Assembly: GCF_009746715.1 (NCBI RefSeq)
Contig: NZ_VRKW01000020.1
Coordinates: 1 to 62,132 of the forward strand
Length of the DNA: 62,132 bases
Origin: Ketobacter sp. MCCC 1A13808
GTDB taxonomy: Bacteria > Pseudomonadota > Gammaproteobacteria > Pseudomonadales > Ketobacteraceae
Reading direction: 5' to 3'
Part shown: positions 44,937-54,196 of the stretch, piece by piece
Numbering within the stretch: position 1 is the first letter of the stretch
How the letters are laid out: every line of letters starts with the position of its first letter
Notes under the pieces: model-generated
What the model saw: only the letters and a program-made list of their open reading frames with translations
Told to the model about the DNA's origin: nothing
Databases searched by the model: none
Translations under genes and position numbers: made by a program

Positions 44937-45665
44937 CTACTGCTCCAGATTAACCCGGACCGCTTTTTCCTCTGCTGTTGGATTAATGGTAATCACTCGT
45001 CCGTATGGACTCACGCTGCTGGCCGTATTGGCTGCGGCATTACCTGAATGGGACAGAAAATAATAGTTCAGCCGATCATCTACATCCGGGTTGTAGCGTA
45101 TCATTTCCGGTTGCGGCCCCTGATTCAAAACGCTGTAACCGAAATTATTCTGGGACACCGGCATCGCTCGCGGAGAGGTCGGCTGTTGCCCTGAATAAAG
45201 GGGAACAGTTGATACCGGTGTTGCCACGCTGGGACCGGGGGAAGCCGAAGCCGCCGCCAACGCCGGTGCCGGACCATTTGCTGTGTTTATCGGTTGCTGT
45301 CCCACTGACTGCCAACCCACAATCACGGCTGCCGATACCGACGCCGCCACTGCCACGTTGGCAAATGGCTTAATCAGTCCCGACCGGATCCGGCTTTTTG
45401 GCTTTGCTGACACCTCAAGTGCCGGCTCATCCGCCACCGCTTGCTGAACCCGTGCCGAAATATCGACATTTTGCCATTCAAGCGCTTTACCGCGGGTCTG
45501 TCCTTTTAATATCGCGCTGGACAGTTGATAGCGTGACCATTTCTGGCACAACTCCTGATCCGATTCGATATTCTTAAGTAGTCGTCGCAATTCCAGTTCG
45601 CTGATCTCGCCATCCAGTAACGCTGACAACTCTTCAGAGCTTCTGTCCAAACCTTTCTCGCTCAT
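44937..45665 (-). CDS. mucA: Anti-sigma-E factor RseA/MucA
   Basis: A 242-residue single-span membrane anti-sigma factor. The cytoplasmic domain has SALLDGEISELELRRLLK, which binds sigma-E; the membrane span is at about 107-125 (FANVAVAASVSAAVIVGW); the periplasmic domain follows. The latter is rich in Pro, Ala and Ser and long for the family (typical 194-216). It sits between rpoE and rseB. Start ATG 45665 is preferred over one at 45671. Confidence 0.92.
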   Translation of the reverse strand: MSEKGLDRSSEELSALLDGEISELELRRLLKNIESDQELCQKWSRYQLSSAILKGQTRGKALEWQNVDISARVQQAVADEPALEVSAKPKSRIRSGLIKPFANVAVAASVSAAVIVGWQSVGQQPINTANGPAPALAAASASPGPSVATPVSTVPLYSGQQPTSPRAMPVSQNNFGYSVLNQGPQPEMIRYNPDVDDRLNYYFLSHSGNAAANTASSVSPYGRVITINPTAEEKAVRVNLEQ

Positions 45666-45699
45666 AGTCACACCTATTTCAAACCCACTCTACATTCAT

Positions 45700-46290
45700 T
45701 TACATGCCCGAGGCCCCGGATTGCAGAGCCTGGATACGCTTATCTATTGCTTCCCGTCCCCGAAATATTCTCGAGCGGACAGTCCCGACGGGACAATCCA
45801 TGACTGCAGCAATTTCTTCATAACTCAGACCATCAAATTCACGTAATGTCACCGCAGTTCGCAAATCATCTGGTAATTCTTTTAACGCATCGTAAACCAC
45901 TTTTTCCAGCTCATCTCTCATGAGCTCTTTTTCAGGATCAGCAGATTCGTGCAGCACATCACCGCCGCTGTAGTATTCAGCCTCGCCTACTTCAACGTCG
46001 GTATCCGGCGGCCTGCGGCCTTTGGACACCAGGTGGTTCTTTGCGGTATTAACAGCAATGCGATAAATCCAGGTGTAAAATGCACTATCTCCCCGAAACC
46101 GATCCAGTGCTCGATACGCTTTAACAAACGCATCTTGCGCCACATCCATGGCTTCATCCTGGTCTCGCACAAAGCGGCCGATTACGGCCAATACCTTGTG
46201 TTGATACTTCTTCACCAAAAGATCAAATGCGCGTTTGTCACCATTCTGCACGCGCTCTACTAATAGCTGATCGGAATGACGCTCAGCCAT
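45700..46290 (-). CDS. rpoE: RNA polymerase sigma factor RpoE/AlgU
   Basis: A 196-residue ECF sigma factor for envelope stress. Region 2 contains DEAMDVAQDAFVKAYRALDRFRG and FYTWIYRIAVNTAKNHL; region 4 contains ELPDDLRTAVTLREFDGLSYEEIA and VGTVRSRIFRGREAI. It recognises GAACTT-N16-TCTGA-type promoters. Directly upstream is a copy of that pattern (46346-46373), so it is probably autoregulated. It is divergent from nadB. Confidence 0.97.
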   Translation of the reverse strand: MAERHSDQLLVERVQNGDKRAFDLLVKKYQHKVLAVIGRFVRDQDEAMDVAQDAFVKAYRALDRFRGDSAFYTWIYRIAVNTAKNHLVSKGRRPPDTDVEVGEAEYYSGGDVLHESADPEKELMRDELEKVVYDALKELPDDLRTAVTLREFDGLSYEEIAAVMDCPVGTVRSRIFRGREAIDKRIQALQSGASGM

Positions 46291-46345
46291 TGCTTAAAAC
46301 TCCCCATACTCGGCCCCGATCACTTCTTTTGGGGGCGCGTAGGTG

Positions 46346-46373
46346 TAAAGACCTGAGTTCAAGATTAAAGTTC
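46346..46373 (-). promoter_or_regulatory. Candidate sigma-E (AlgU) promoter for rpoE
   Basis: On the minus strand, GAACTT (46373-46368) is followed by a 16-base spacer and TCTTTA (46351-46346). The first hexamer and the spacing fit the ECF/AlgU consensus; the -10 is a partial match to TCTGA. It sits about 55 bases upstream of the rpoE ATG, consistent with autoregulation known in Pseudomonas and E. coli. Confidence 0.6.
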
Positions 46374-46508
46374 CCGTATAGCATGTATTTTAACTGCCCA
46401 TTATCATTGCGAGCCAAGTCAGATAAGTAATTGTATACTAGCCGTTTTACGGGCCGAATCTGGCAGCCATAATAACCGGTTTTTGATCTAGTTTGCGGAA
46501 AATTGTCT

Positions 46509-48167
46509 ATGACGCGATTCAAACATGACATTCTTGTGATAGGGAGCGGCGCGGCGGGATTGACTGCGGCCCTGCATCTGGCGCCATTTGCCAAGGTCGG
46601 CGTGCTCAGCAAGGGGCCCCTGACTGCTGCGAATACCTACTATGCCCAGGGCGGCGTGGCTGCGGTACTGGATGAGGGTGACTCTCTGGAGGCGCACATC
46701 AACGACACCCTTGAGGCAGGAGACGGCCTGTGTCGCGAAGATGCCGTGCGCTTCACCGTGGAAAATGGCCCTGACGCTATCCGTTGGCTGATCAAGCAAG
46801 GCGTCGGCTTCACCCGTGAAGTCCATGATGACGGGCGCCGAGAATACCACCTGACCCGGGAAGGAGGCCATAGTCATCGCCGCGTTATCCACGCCGCCGA
46901 TGCGACCGGTCTTGCCATCTCAAGCACCCTGATCGACAAAGTACGCCAGCAGAGCAATGTCTCTCTGTTCGAATCGAGAGTCGCTATTGACCTGATCACC
47001 AGCCAGAAACTGGGCCAGCGCGGCAAACAGGTCTTCGGCGCCTATGTGCTCAACAACGAAACCGGGGAAGTTGAGGTGCACGAAGCCCGATTTGTATTCC
47101 TCGGTACCGGTGGTTCCAGCAAAACTTATCTTTATACCTCCAACCCGGATGTCGCCACCGGCGACGGCATTGCCATGGCCTGGCGAGCTGGCTGTCGGGT
47201 AGGCAATATGGAGTTCAACCAATTCCACCCCACTTGCCTATATCACCCGGAGGCCCGTTCCTTCCTCATTACAGAAGCCATTCGTGGTGAAGGTGGGTTG
47301 TTGCGTCTGCCCTCCGGGGAACGGTTTATGGATCGCTTCCATAAAATGGGAGAATTAGCTCCACGGGATATCGTAGCTCGAGCGATTGACCATGAAATGA
47401 AGCGACTGGGCGTAGACTGTCTATATCTGGATATTACACACAAGCCAGAAGCGTTTATCCGCAGCCACTTTCCCACCGTGTTTGACCGCTGCAAAAGTCT
47501 GGGCATCAATATCGCCCAGGAGCCTATTCCGATCGTACCGGCAGCCCATTATACCTGTGGTGGCGTATTAACAGACTTGAATGGCCGCACGGATCTGGGC
47601 GGCCTGTATGCGGTGGGCGAAACTGCCTTCACCGGACTGCATGGCGCTAATCGTATGGCCAGTAATTCATTGCTGGAATGCATGGTCTTCGCCATTGCGG
47701 CCAGCAAAGATATTCACCAACAGTTCGATCAGGGTTTTACGGCTCCAACTGTGCCGGACTGGGATGAAAGCCAGGTAACCCACTCCGATGAAGCCGTTGT
47801 CATTTCTCATAACTGGGATGAGTTAAGGCGCTTTATGTGGGATTACGTCGGCATTGTGCGAACCGATAAACGCCTGCAGCGGGCCACTCACCGCATTAAT
47901 ATGCTGAAACAGGAAATTCTGGAGTATTACAATAACTTCAAAGTCAGCAACGATCTGATTGAACTGCGCAATTTGGTGCAGGTAGCAGAGCTAATCGTCC
48001 GTTGTGCTTTATCCCGCCAGGAAAGCCGGGGGCTGCATTACACTCTGGATTACCCCGACATGCTACCCGAAGCAAAAGACACTATTTTGGTGCCCGGGAA
48101 CTACTCTTCCGAAGCCTGGGCCCGGCAGGCAGGCGTTGCGCCAGAAACGTCTTCAAGCGAATCCTGA
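46509..48167 (+). CDS. nadB: L-aspartate oxidase NadB
   Basis: A 552-residue FAD enzyme, first step of de novo NAD synthesis (aspartate to iminoaspartate). Signatures: VIGSGAAGLTAAL (FAD), AQGGVAAVLDEGDS, REGGHSHRRVIHAADATG, and MASNSLLECMVFA near the C-terminal flavin site. Start is ATG 46509; a TTG two codons earlier is open but unlikely. Its 3' end overlaps the convergent ygfX gene by 86 bases. Adjacent to rpoE in divergent orientation, as in E. coli and Pseudomonas. Confidence 0.95.
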   Translation: MTRFKHDILVIGSGAAGLTAALHLAPFAKVGVLSKGPLTAANTYYAQGGVAAVLDEGDSLEAHINDTLEAGDGLCREDAVRFTVENGPDAIRWLIKQGVGFTREVHDDGRREYHLTREGGHSHRRVIHAADATGLAISSTLIDKVRQQSNVSLFESRVAIDLITSQKLGQRGKQVFGAYVLNNETGEVEVHEARFVFLGTGGSSKTYLYTSNPDVATGDGIAMAWRAGCRVGNMEFNQFHPTCLYHPEARSFLITEAIRGEGGLLRLPSGERFMDRFHKMGELAPRDIVARAIDHEMKRLGVDCLYLDITHKPEAFIRSHFPTVFDRCKSLGINIAQEPIPIVPAAHYTCGGVLTDLNGRTDLGGLYAVGETAFTGLHGANRMASNSLLECMVFAIAASKDIHQQFDQGFTAPTVPDWDESQVTHSDEAVVISHNWDELRRFMWDYVGIVRTDKRLQRATHRINMLKQEILEYYNNFKVSNDLIELRNLVQVAELIVRCALSRQESRGLHYTLDYPDMLPEAKDTILVPGNYSSEAWARQAGVAPETSSSES

Positions 48168-48600
48168 GGTTCGCCGCCTCAGGTTGCTGGCCTTTTTCGC
48201 TGGCCCAACGCAAGAATACGGACAGGCGACGAAATTGATCAGCTCCGATCATTTCCCGATTGATAATCAGATGACGTCGCTCCAGCGCAGAGCGACGCAG
48301 ACTCAATCGCAAATAGCCGCTATCAAGACGGGTCGCATCGTCCAGCTCGAAGGGCCCCAGTTGTACTTGGTTATTCAATCCCAAATACCAGCCATCATGG
48401 GCAAGCCGTATCTTCCGCACCGAGCGGGACAATAACAGCAAGCCGTACTTTGCCACCGTGAGCAACAACGACAACACCGCCACTGGAAGCAACCACAGAA
48501 ATGCGGCAGGCAACTGCAGCAGGGCCACAACGACCAAGCCATGCAACACGGCTATCAGCAGGCTGAAACTGACTGAACCTCGGAGTTCAAGTTCCGGCAT
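48082..48600 (-). CDS. ygfX: YgfX-family protein (CptA-like)
   Basis: A 172-residue protein with two hydrophobic helices in the first 65 residues (about 9-30 and 35-55) and a basic soluble tail. It matches YgfX proteins, encoded just after sdhE; in E. coli YgfX is an inner-membrane protein linked to cell-division inhibition and to flavinylation. The start overlaps sdhE by 14 bases. The C-terminal 28 codons lie antisense to the end of nadB. Function here is by family and neighbourhood. Confidence 0.7.
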   Translation of the reverse strand: MPELELRGSVSFSLLIAVLHGLVVVALLQLPAAFLWLLPVAVLSLLLTVAKYGLLLLSRSVRKIRLAHDGWYLGLNNQVQLGPFELDDATRLDSGYLRLSLRRSALERRHLIINREMIGADQFRRLSVFLRWASEKGQQPEAANLRIRLKTFLAQRLPAGPRLRKSSSRAPK

Positions 48601-48859
48601 CCACACGCTTCAGCACCATCGTCACCATTCGATTCAGCTCCGCATCCTGGGGTTTTGAGCGGTAGGTAAACCATTCAAACAAATCCACATCATGCTGTTC
48701 CAGCAAACGTTCAAATAGCGCCTGATCTAACGCCTCCAGGCCATCGAATCGCTGCTCAAAGAAGGGAATCAACAACACCTCCACCTCTTTTATGCCCCGG
48801 CGGCATTGCCATTGCAAACGGCGTCTGCTTTCAGGTTGGTTATGATTAGTCTCGGTCAT
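48587..48859 (-). CDS. sdhE: FAD assembly factor SdhE
   Basis: A 90-residue protein matching SdhE (YgfY), which promotes covalent FAD attachment to succinate dehydrogenase and fumarate reductase. The conserved RGxxE motif is RRGIKEVE, followed by the helical pattern FFEQRFDGL, LFERLLEQHDVDLFEWFT. The start is ATG 48859 with GGAG upstream; an ATG five codons earlier is open. It heads the sdhE-ygfX pair, divergent from ygfZ. Confidence 0.88.
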   Translation of the reverse strand: MTETNHNQPESRRRLQWQCRRGIKEVEVLLIPFFEQRFDGLEALDQALFERLLEQHDVDLFEWFTYRSKPQDAELNRMVTMVLKRVDAGT

Positions 48860-49012
48860 CCATTGCTGCTCCATTAAAGTCCGCGCATTATATAAAAAAC
48901 TGCGTCACCCTGCCCTGTAAAAAGACAGGCACTGACATTTTGCCTGTCAAGCCGTATGATGGATCGCCCTTCAACACACGACAACAGCCCCCAAACCACA
49001 GCAGGAGGTTAT

Positions 49013-50014
49013 ATGTGGTCCGACCGTCTTACTAATGCTCAAATCTCCGCTTCGGGCCTTCTCTTTCAATCAATGGAAGAGGAAGCTTCTGCGGTACTTT
49101 CCGGCCAGCCGTTTGCCGCAGCGCTAACCCGCTTCGGATTGATCAAGGTTGAGGGAGAGGACGCTGAAGCCTTTCTACAAGGTCAGGTCACTTGTGATAT
49201 GGCGCAAGTAACCGAAAGCCACCCCAAAGCAGGCGCTCATTGCAATATCAAAGGCCGCACCCAGACCACCTTTATCGCTGCATTCCTGAACAATAATTAC
49301 TACCTGATTCTGCCCGCAGATCAGGTGGAGCCCACTTTGAACGCGCTGCGCAAATTTGCCATGTTTTCTAAAGCGAGCCTCTCAGCGTCGGACGACTACC
49401 TGCTCGTGGGGCTCGGTGGAAACAATCCGGAAGGCGCAATCGACCCTGTGTGGGGGCCAATGCCGCCACCCGATCATGCCACGCTTAACGATACCGGCGC
49501 ATTGCTGCATCTGTCCTGCGGGCACCTAATCGGGTTAATTTCACCAGACAAGGCGCAACAGTTTGCGGCTTCCTGCGTGCATGCCAACATTCAGCTCTGT
49601 GGGGACAATGCCTGGCAGCTCTATAGCATTAACTCAGGCGTAGTGCAGATCGTTAATGCACAATCAGAACAGTGGATTCCGCAGGAAATCAACTACGACC
49701 TAATAAATGGGGTCAGTTTTAAAAAGGGGTGCTATAAAGGCCAGGAGATCATTGCCCGCATACATTACCGAGGCCAGACCAAAGTCCGCACAGCCGCATT
49801 GGAGATCTCCGACTGTATCGCCATCAATGTGGGAGACAAAATTCTTTCCGCCGCCGGTGCAGGTACCGTGTTAGCGACTGCTCAGGTGAACAGCCACACG
49901 GCAAGGGTGCTGTGCACCCTGAAAACGGAGCAATCTGAATCACAAAATCTCAAGTTGGAGCGCAATCCCGACTGTCAAATCCGGCCACTTCCGCTTCCCT
50001 ATGCTATAACTTAA
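49013..50014 (+). CDS. ygfZ: tRNA-modifying protein YgfZ
   Basis: A 333-residue folate-binding protein of the aminomethyltransferase fold. The signature KGCYKGQEIIARIHYRGQTK (K-G-C-Y-x-G-Q-E) with its reactive Cys is present. It supports Fe-S enzymes such as MiaB. Start is ATG 49013, preceded by a strong AGGAGG; the longer frame beginning at 48956 is unlikely. It is divergent from sdhE, which is a common arrangement. Confidence 0.93.
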   Translation: MWSDRLTNAQISASGLLFQSMEEEASAVLSGQPFAAALTRFGLIKVEGEDAEAFLQGQVTCDMAQVTESHPKAGAHCNIKGRTQTTFIAAFLNNNYYLILPADQVEPTLNALRKFAMFSKASLSASDDYLLVGLGGNNPEGAIDPVWGPMPPPDHATLNDTGALLHLSCGHLIGLISPDKAQQFAASCVHANIQLCGDNAWQLYSINSGVVQIVNAQSEQWIPQEINYDLINGVSFKKGCYKGQEIIARIHYRGQTKVRTAALEISDCIAINVGDKILSAAGAGTVLATAQVNSHTARVLCTLKTEQSESQNLKLERNPDCQIRPLPLPYAIT

Positions 50015-50046
50015 TTAAGTAGACCTGCATAGGAAGCGAATCACTG

Positions 50047-50895
50047 ATGACGAATGTCGCAGATGTCACCTTACACGAAATAAATGAATTAATTGACAAC
50101 GACCGACTGGTGTTGCCGACGCTGCCTGAAGTGGCATTGCGAGCCAGGGAAACCGCCGAAGATCCCAACGCATCGGCCAGTGATTTGGCGAAGGTTATAA
50201 ATAATGACGCGGCTATGACGGCCCGAATTATCAAGGTTGCCAATAGCCCCATCATGCGAGGCGCTCGCGAAATTGAAGATGTACAGATGGCAATTGCCCG
50301 ACTGGGAATCACCTGTATTTCAAACCTGGTTACCGGGTTGGCCATGGAGCAAATGTTTCAGGCGACTTCGGAGTTTATCGATAAAACCATGCGCAAGTCC
50401 TGGCATCACAGCACCGAGGTGGCAGGTATTGCCAATGTACTCTGCAAACATTACACAAAACTCAAACCCGACCAGGCCACCCTGGCAGGACTCATCCACG
50501 AAATCGGTATTCTACCGATACTGACCTACGCAGAAGAGTCCAACAAATTAACCGATCCGATGACGCTGCAAAAAGTCATCTCGGCCATTCACCCCCAAGT
50601 CGGGGTAAAAATCCTTAAATCCTGGGATTTTCCGAAAGAATTGGTGGAAGTGCCTCAGAATTACGCCCAGTTCGATAGAGACACCGGTAGTGAGAAAGCA
50701 GATTATGTGGATATCGTCATGGTGGCCAATCTACAAACCTATCTGAACAAACCAGAGCATCCCTATATGCAGAAGGATTGGGCAACCATTTCTGCCTTCA
50801 CCCGAATGGGGTTAACCCCCAACATGTCGGACTCCGTAGACGAAGACTTGTCTGCAGAAATGGATGCCGCGATGGCAATGCTTCAGAACAGCTAA
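50047..50895 (+). CDS. HDOD domain protein
   Basis: A 282-residue single-domain HDOD protein. The domain (about 18-215) begins LPTLPEVALRARETAEDPNAS and contains NNDAAMTARIIKVANSP and HHSTEVAGIANVLCKHY; the metal-binding HD pair is absent as expected for HDOD. Such proteins act in stress or surface signalling, often with c-di-GMP systems. It starts 32 bases after ygfZ in the same direction, so co-transcription is possible. It ends convergent to mmsB. Confidence 0.83.
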   Translation: MTNVADVTLHEINELIDNDRLVLPTLPEVALRARETAEDPNASASDLAKVINNDAAMTARIIKVANSPIMRGAREIEDVQMAIARLGITCISNLVTGLAMEQMFQATSEFIDKTMRKSWHHSTEVAGIANVLCKHYTKLKPDQATLAGLIHEIGILPILTYAEESNKLTDPMTLQKVISAIHPQVGVKILKSWDFPKELVEVPQNYAQFDRDTGSEKADYVDIVMVANLQTYLNKPEHPYMQKDWATISAFTRMGLTPNMSDSVDEDLSAEMDAAMAMLQNS

Positions 50896-50929
50896 AAAGG
50901 TCAACCAATTAACCAGCGCGCTGCCCGGG

Positions 50930-51844
50930 TCATGAATCTTCATCCCGGGCAAACATTTCCTGAATGCTGGAAAAATCTTTTTTCCCCCACCCTTTTCGGC
51001 CGTGTAATGCGTATAAGCTTTTGGCTAACTGGCCCATGGGTAATGTCGAACGGCTTTGCAACCCCGCCTCCAACGCCAAGCCCAGATCCTTGTTCATTAA
51101 ATCCGTTTGAAAGCCACCTTTGTAATCGTTTGCGGATGGCACATTTTCCATCGTTCCGGGAAACGGATTATATAATTCCAGCGACCAATTCCTGCCTGAA
51201 CTTTGCAACATAATATCGGACAAGACTTTAGCATCCAAGCCGTTATCCACACCCAACTGCAATGCTTCAGCGGTTCCTATCATGTGCACAGCCAAAAGCA
51301 TATTATTGCATATTTTGGCCGTTTGGCCGGCACCGCTGGCACCGGCGTGAAAGACATTTTTACCCATGTTTTGCAGAATCGGATTGGCTTTTTCGAATGC
51401 GGCCTGGTCACCACCCACAATGAAGGTGAGCGTACCAGCTACTGCGCCTCCCACACCACCGGATACCGGCGCGTCCAGCATATGAATCCCCAACGCCTGA
51501 GCGGCATTGGATACATTAATGGCATTTTCTGCTGCGATAGTGGAACAATCAATTACCAGGGTCTGAGCAGACATGGATTTGAGGATTGCCTGCTGGTGGA
51601 TATAAAGATCTTCTACGATCTTGCCGGATGGCAACATCGAAATCACAAACTCCACATCCTGCACCGCTTCCTGAGGCGACGCCACAATGTGGGCACTACC
51701 GGTGCCGGCCTGACTCTGGGCAACTACGTTTTCTGCGAACTGAACGGACAGGTCATAAACCTTTACCTGGTGCCCGGCCTTAATCAGGTTTACGGCCATC
51801 GGCCCACCCATATTACCGACCCCGATAAAACCAATCTTTGCCAT
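50930..51844 (-). CDS. mmsB: 3-hydroxyisobutyrate dehydrogenase MmsB
   Basis: A 304-residue NAD-dependent dehydrogenase oxidising 3-hydroxyisobutyrate to methylmalonate semialdehyde. The Rossmann motif is GFIGVGNMGGPMAVNL; the substrate segment is DAPVSGGVGGAVAGTL; the catalytic Lys is in GAGQTAKICNNM. It is the last gene of the leftward mmsA-acyl-CoA dehydrogenase-HIBCH-mmsB unit, 21 bases after HIBCH. Confidence 0.93.
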   Translation of the reverse strand: MAKIGFIGVGNMGGPMAVNLIKAGHQVKVYDLSVQFAENVVAQSQAGTGSAHIVASPQEAVQDVEFVISMLPSGKIVEDLYIHQQAILKSMSAQTLVIDCSTIAAENAINVSNAAQALGIHMLDAPVSGGVGGAVAGTLTFIVGGDQAAFEKANPILQNMGKNVFHAGASGAGQTAKICNNMLLAVHMIGTAEALQLGVDNGLDAKVLSDIMLQSSGRNWSLELYNPFPGTMENVPSANDYKGGFQTDLMNKDLGLALEAGLQSRSTLPMGQLAKSLYALHGRKGWGKKDFSSIQEMFARDEDS

Positions 51845-51865
51845 GTTGTAACTCCTGAATTTGCG

Positions 51866-52984
51866 TTATGAGCCCAGATTTAACAGCGGATTAGGTGCGT
51901 CCCATGGTGGTTGAAAATGCTGCTCCACCCACTTTGCCGGCACATCGGCGATGGCATCAAACTGCCACTTTGGGTTGCCATCTTTATCCACCAGCAAAGC
52001 GCGCACACCCTCAACAAAGTCCGCATGCAATGCGCACTGCAATGACATCACTAACTCCATCTGGAACACTTGCGGCAGCGATAGCTTCTTACCGCGTAGC
52101 AATTGCTGATAAACCAGATGAGCGGTGGTCGGACTACCTGATCTGAACGTCGCGGCGGCCTTGTTAAGCCACTTGTTTTCAGTATCCAGCGCATTGAATT
52201 GATCGGCTATTTCAACCAGGTCGGCTCCGTCGGTCACCGCTTGAATCAGATCGTAGTGTTCGCGTACATTCGATACAGGCAGTGTCTCCAGGTTTTCATA
52301 GGATTTTAGCACCCGGCTAACCAGCACCTGGTTGTCTGCCTCGGATTCGCTCCAGCTCTGCTCCTGCAATGATTGCATCAACGCTTCTTTCGAATCGCTT
52401 GCGATATAGCGATCCGCCATACCAACAAAGAGCGCGTCCGCGGCATTTATATTGGCGCCGGTCAGCCCCAAAAAAAGACCGGTTCGACCCGGGGCGTGAT
52501 TCAGAAACCAGGTGCCACCCACATCAGGATATAAACCAATGGAAATTTCCGGCATCGCCATACGAGACGCTTCCGTCACCACCCGGTGTGACGCCCCCGA
52601 CATCAAACCAATACCACCACCCATAATTATGCCGTGGCCCCACACGATAATGGGTTTGGCGTAAACATGGATCAAGTAATCCAGCCGATATTCATTCTCA
52701 AAAAATGCCTGAACGTCGGGCAACGCCTTTTTTGCACCGACGTCAGTAATCGTTTCGCACAAGGTGCGCACATCGCCACCGGCACAAAACGCTTTTTCAC
52801 CTGCGCCCTGCAACCAGACTGCAGCAACGTTGTTGTCTTTTTCCCATAATTTAAGCTGGTCAGTGAGCGCTGACACCATCTCGCTGTTGAGCGAATTCAG
52901 CTTGCGTTCCATATTGAGCGTGGCAACACCCACCTTTTTGCCATTGGTCGCGCTCAGTTCGCTGAATAAAACCGACTCTGTCAT
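51866..52984 (-). CDS. 3-hydroxyisobutyryl-CoA hydrolase (enoyl-CoA hydratase/isomerase family)
   Basis: A 372-residue crotonase-fold hydrolase that releases CoA from 3-hydroxyisobutyryl-CoA in valine breakdown. Crotonase blocks: KAFCAGGDVRTL, GHGIIMGGGIGLM, and the HIBCH-type Glu in AMPEISIGLYPDVGGTWFL. The size (about 370) fits HIBCH, longer than simple enoyl-CoA hydratases (about 260). Its start overlaps the acyl-CoA dehydrogenase stop by four bases. Confidence 0.88.
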   Translation of the reverse strand: MTESVLFSELSATNGKKVGVATLNMERKLNSLNSEMVSALTDQLKLWEKDNNVAAVWLQGAGEKAFCAGGDVRTLCETITDVGAKKALPDVQAFFENEYRLDYLIHVYAKPIIVWGHGIIMGGGIGLMSGASHRVVTEASRMAMPEISIGLYPDVGGTWFLNHAPGRTGLFLGLTGANINAADALFVGMADRYIASDSKEALMQSLQEQSWSESEADNQVLVSRVLKSYENLETLPVSNVREHYDLIQAVTDGADLVEIADQFNALDTENKWLNKAAATFRSGSPTTAHLVYQQLLRGKKLSLPQVFQMELVMSLQCALHADFVEGVRALLVDKDGNPKWQFDAIADVPAKWVEQHFQPPWDAPNPLLNLGS

Positions 52985-54147
52985 TGAATAATCTCCGTAG
53001 CACCTTCCAGCAATGCGCGCCGGGCGATAATGAGGCGCATAATTTCATTGGTACCTTCTAAAATTTGATGAACCCGTGAATCCCGCACATAGCGCTCCAG
53101 AGGATATTCACGAATATAGCCGTATCCACCATGAATCTGTAACGCATCGTTGCACACATTAAAGCCGACGTCGGTCGCAAAGCGTTTCGCCATGGCCGAG
53201 TAAACGGACGCTTCCGGATCTTTCTGATCCAGTTTAACAGCAGCCATCCGCACCATTTGCCGAGCGGCAACCAAATTCGTCAGCATGTCAGCCAATTTGA
53301 ATTGCAAGCCCTGAAAATCTCCGATCGCCTTGCCAAACTGCTTACGCTCCAACATGTATCGCTGTGCGGTATCCAGTGCCGCCTGAGCAGCTCCGAGTGA
53401 ACAGGTGGCGATATTAATTCGCCCGCCATCCAGGCCCTTCATCGCCAACTTAAACCCGTCACCTTCATTGCCGATCAGATTGCCTGCATCGACTTTTACG
53501 TTTTCAAACGTAATGGTGCGGGTGGGTTGGCAGTTCCAGCCCATCTTGTCTTCTTTGCGTCCGTAGCTGATGCCTTCACTGTTAGCCGGAACCACGAAGC
53601 AGGATATACCGCGAGCACCCGAGCCGGCATCTCCGGTTCTCGCCATCAGTATCAGCACGTCGGTAGAACCGGCCCCGGAAATAAAACACTTACTGCCATT
53701 CACCACATAATAATCACCCTGACGCTTGGCACTGGTCTTGAGTGCGGCCGCATCCGAGCCGGCGTTGGGTTCGGTTAAACAGTAAGATGCCAACAGTTCC
53801 CCGCTGGTAAGCCCTGGCCCCCACTTTTGCACCAGGGTCTCACCTGCAAATCCGGTGAGCATCCAGGTGCACATATTATGGATGGTGATATAGGCTGCCG
53901 TGGCGGTGCAGCCATAAGCCAATTGTTCAAACACCAGGTGAGAGTCCAGCCGGGAAAAGCCCATGCCACCGGCGTTCTCGTCACAATACAGCCCGCAAAA
54001 ACCCAACTCCCCTGCTTTGCGTATCACATCCACCGGAAATAATGCCTCTGCGTCCCAGCGAGCTGCGTGAGGCGCAAGCTCGCTGGTGGCAAAACTGCGG
54101 GCGGCTTCCTGAAAAGCCCGCTGATCGTCATTTAGATTAAAATCCAC
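52981..54147 (-). CDS. Isobutyryl-CoA dehydrogenase (acyl-CoA dehydrogenase family)
   Basis: A 388-residue flavoprotein oxidising isobutyryl-CoA to methacrylyl-CoA. Family blocks: YCLTEPNAGSDAAALKTSA (FAD binding), GWNCQPTRTITFENV, QIHGGYGYIREYPLERYVRDSR and the terminal ILEGTNEIMRLIIARR, which places the catalytic Glu region. The start is GTG 54147 (VDFNLNDDQR), because the family begins there and GGCAGG precedes it; ATG 54174 gives an N-terminal tail with no match. It forms the mms unit with mmsA. Distinction from other short-chain dehydrogenases rests on context. Confidence 0.85.
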   Translation of the reverse strand: MDFNLNDDQRAFQEAARSFATSELAPHAARWDAEALFPVDVIRKAGELGFCGLYCDENAGGMGFSRLDSHLVFEQLAYGCTATAAYITIHNMCTWMLTGFAGETLVQKWGPGLTSGELLASYCLTEPNAGSDAAALKTSAKRQGDYYVVNGSKCFISGAGSTDVLILMARTGDAGSGARGISCFVVPANSEGISYGRKEDKMGWNCQPTRTITFENVKVDAGNLIGNEGDGFKLAMKGLDGGRINIATCSLGAAQAALDTAQRYMLERKQFGKAIGDFQGLQFKLADMLTNLVAARQMVRMAAVKLDQKDPEASVYSAMAKRFATDVGFNVCNDALQIHGGYGYIREYPLERYVRDSRVHQILEGTNEIMRLIIARRALLEGATEIIQ

Positions 54148-54196
54148 TTTACCTGCCTCACCTTCCGACTGCATAACAATGGCTGATTTTCGATTT

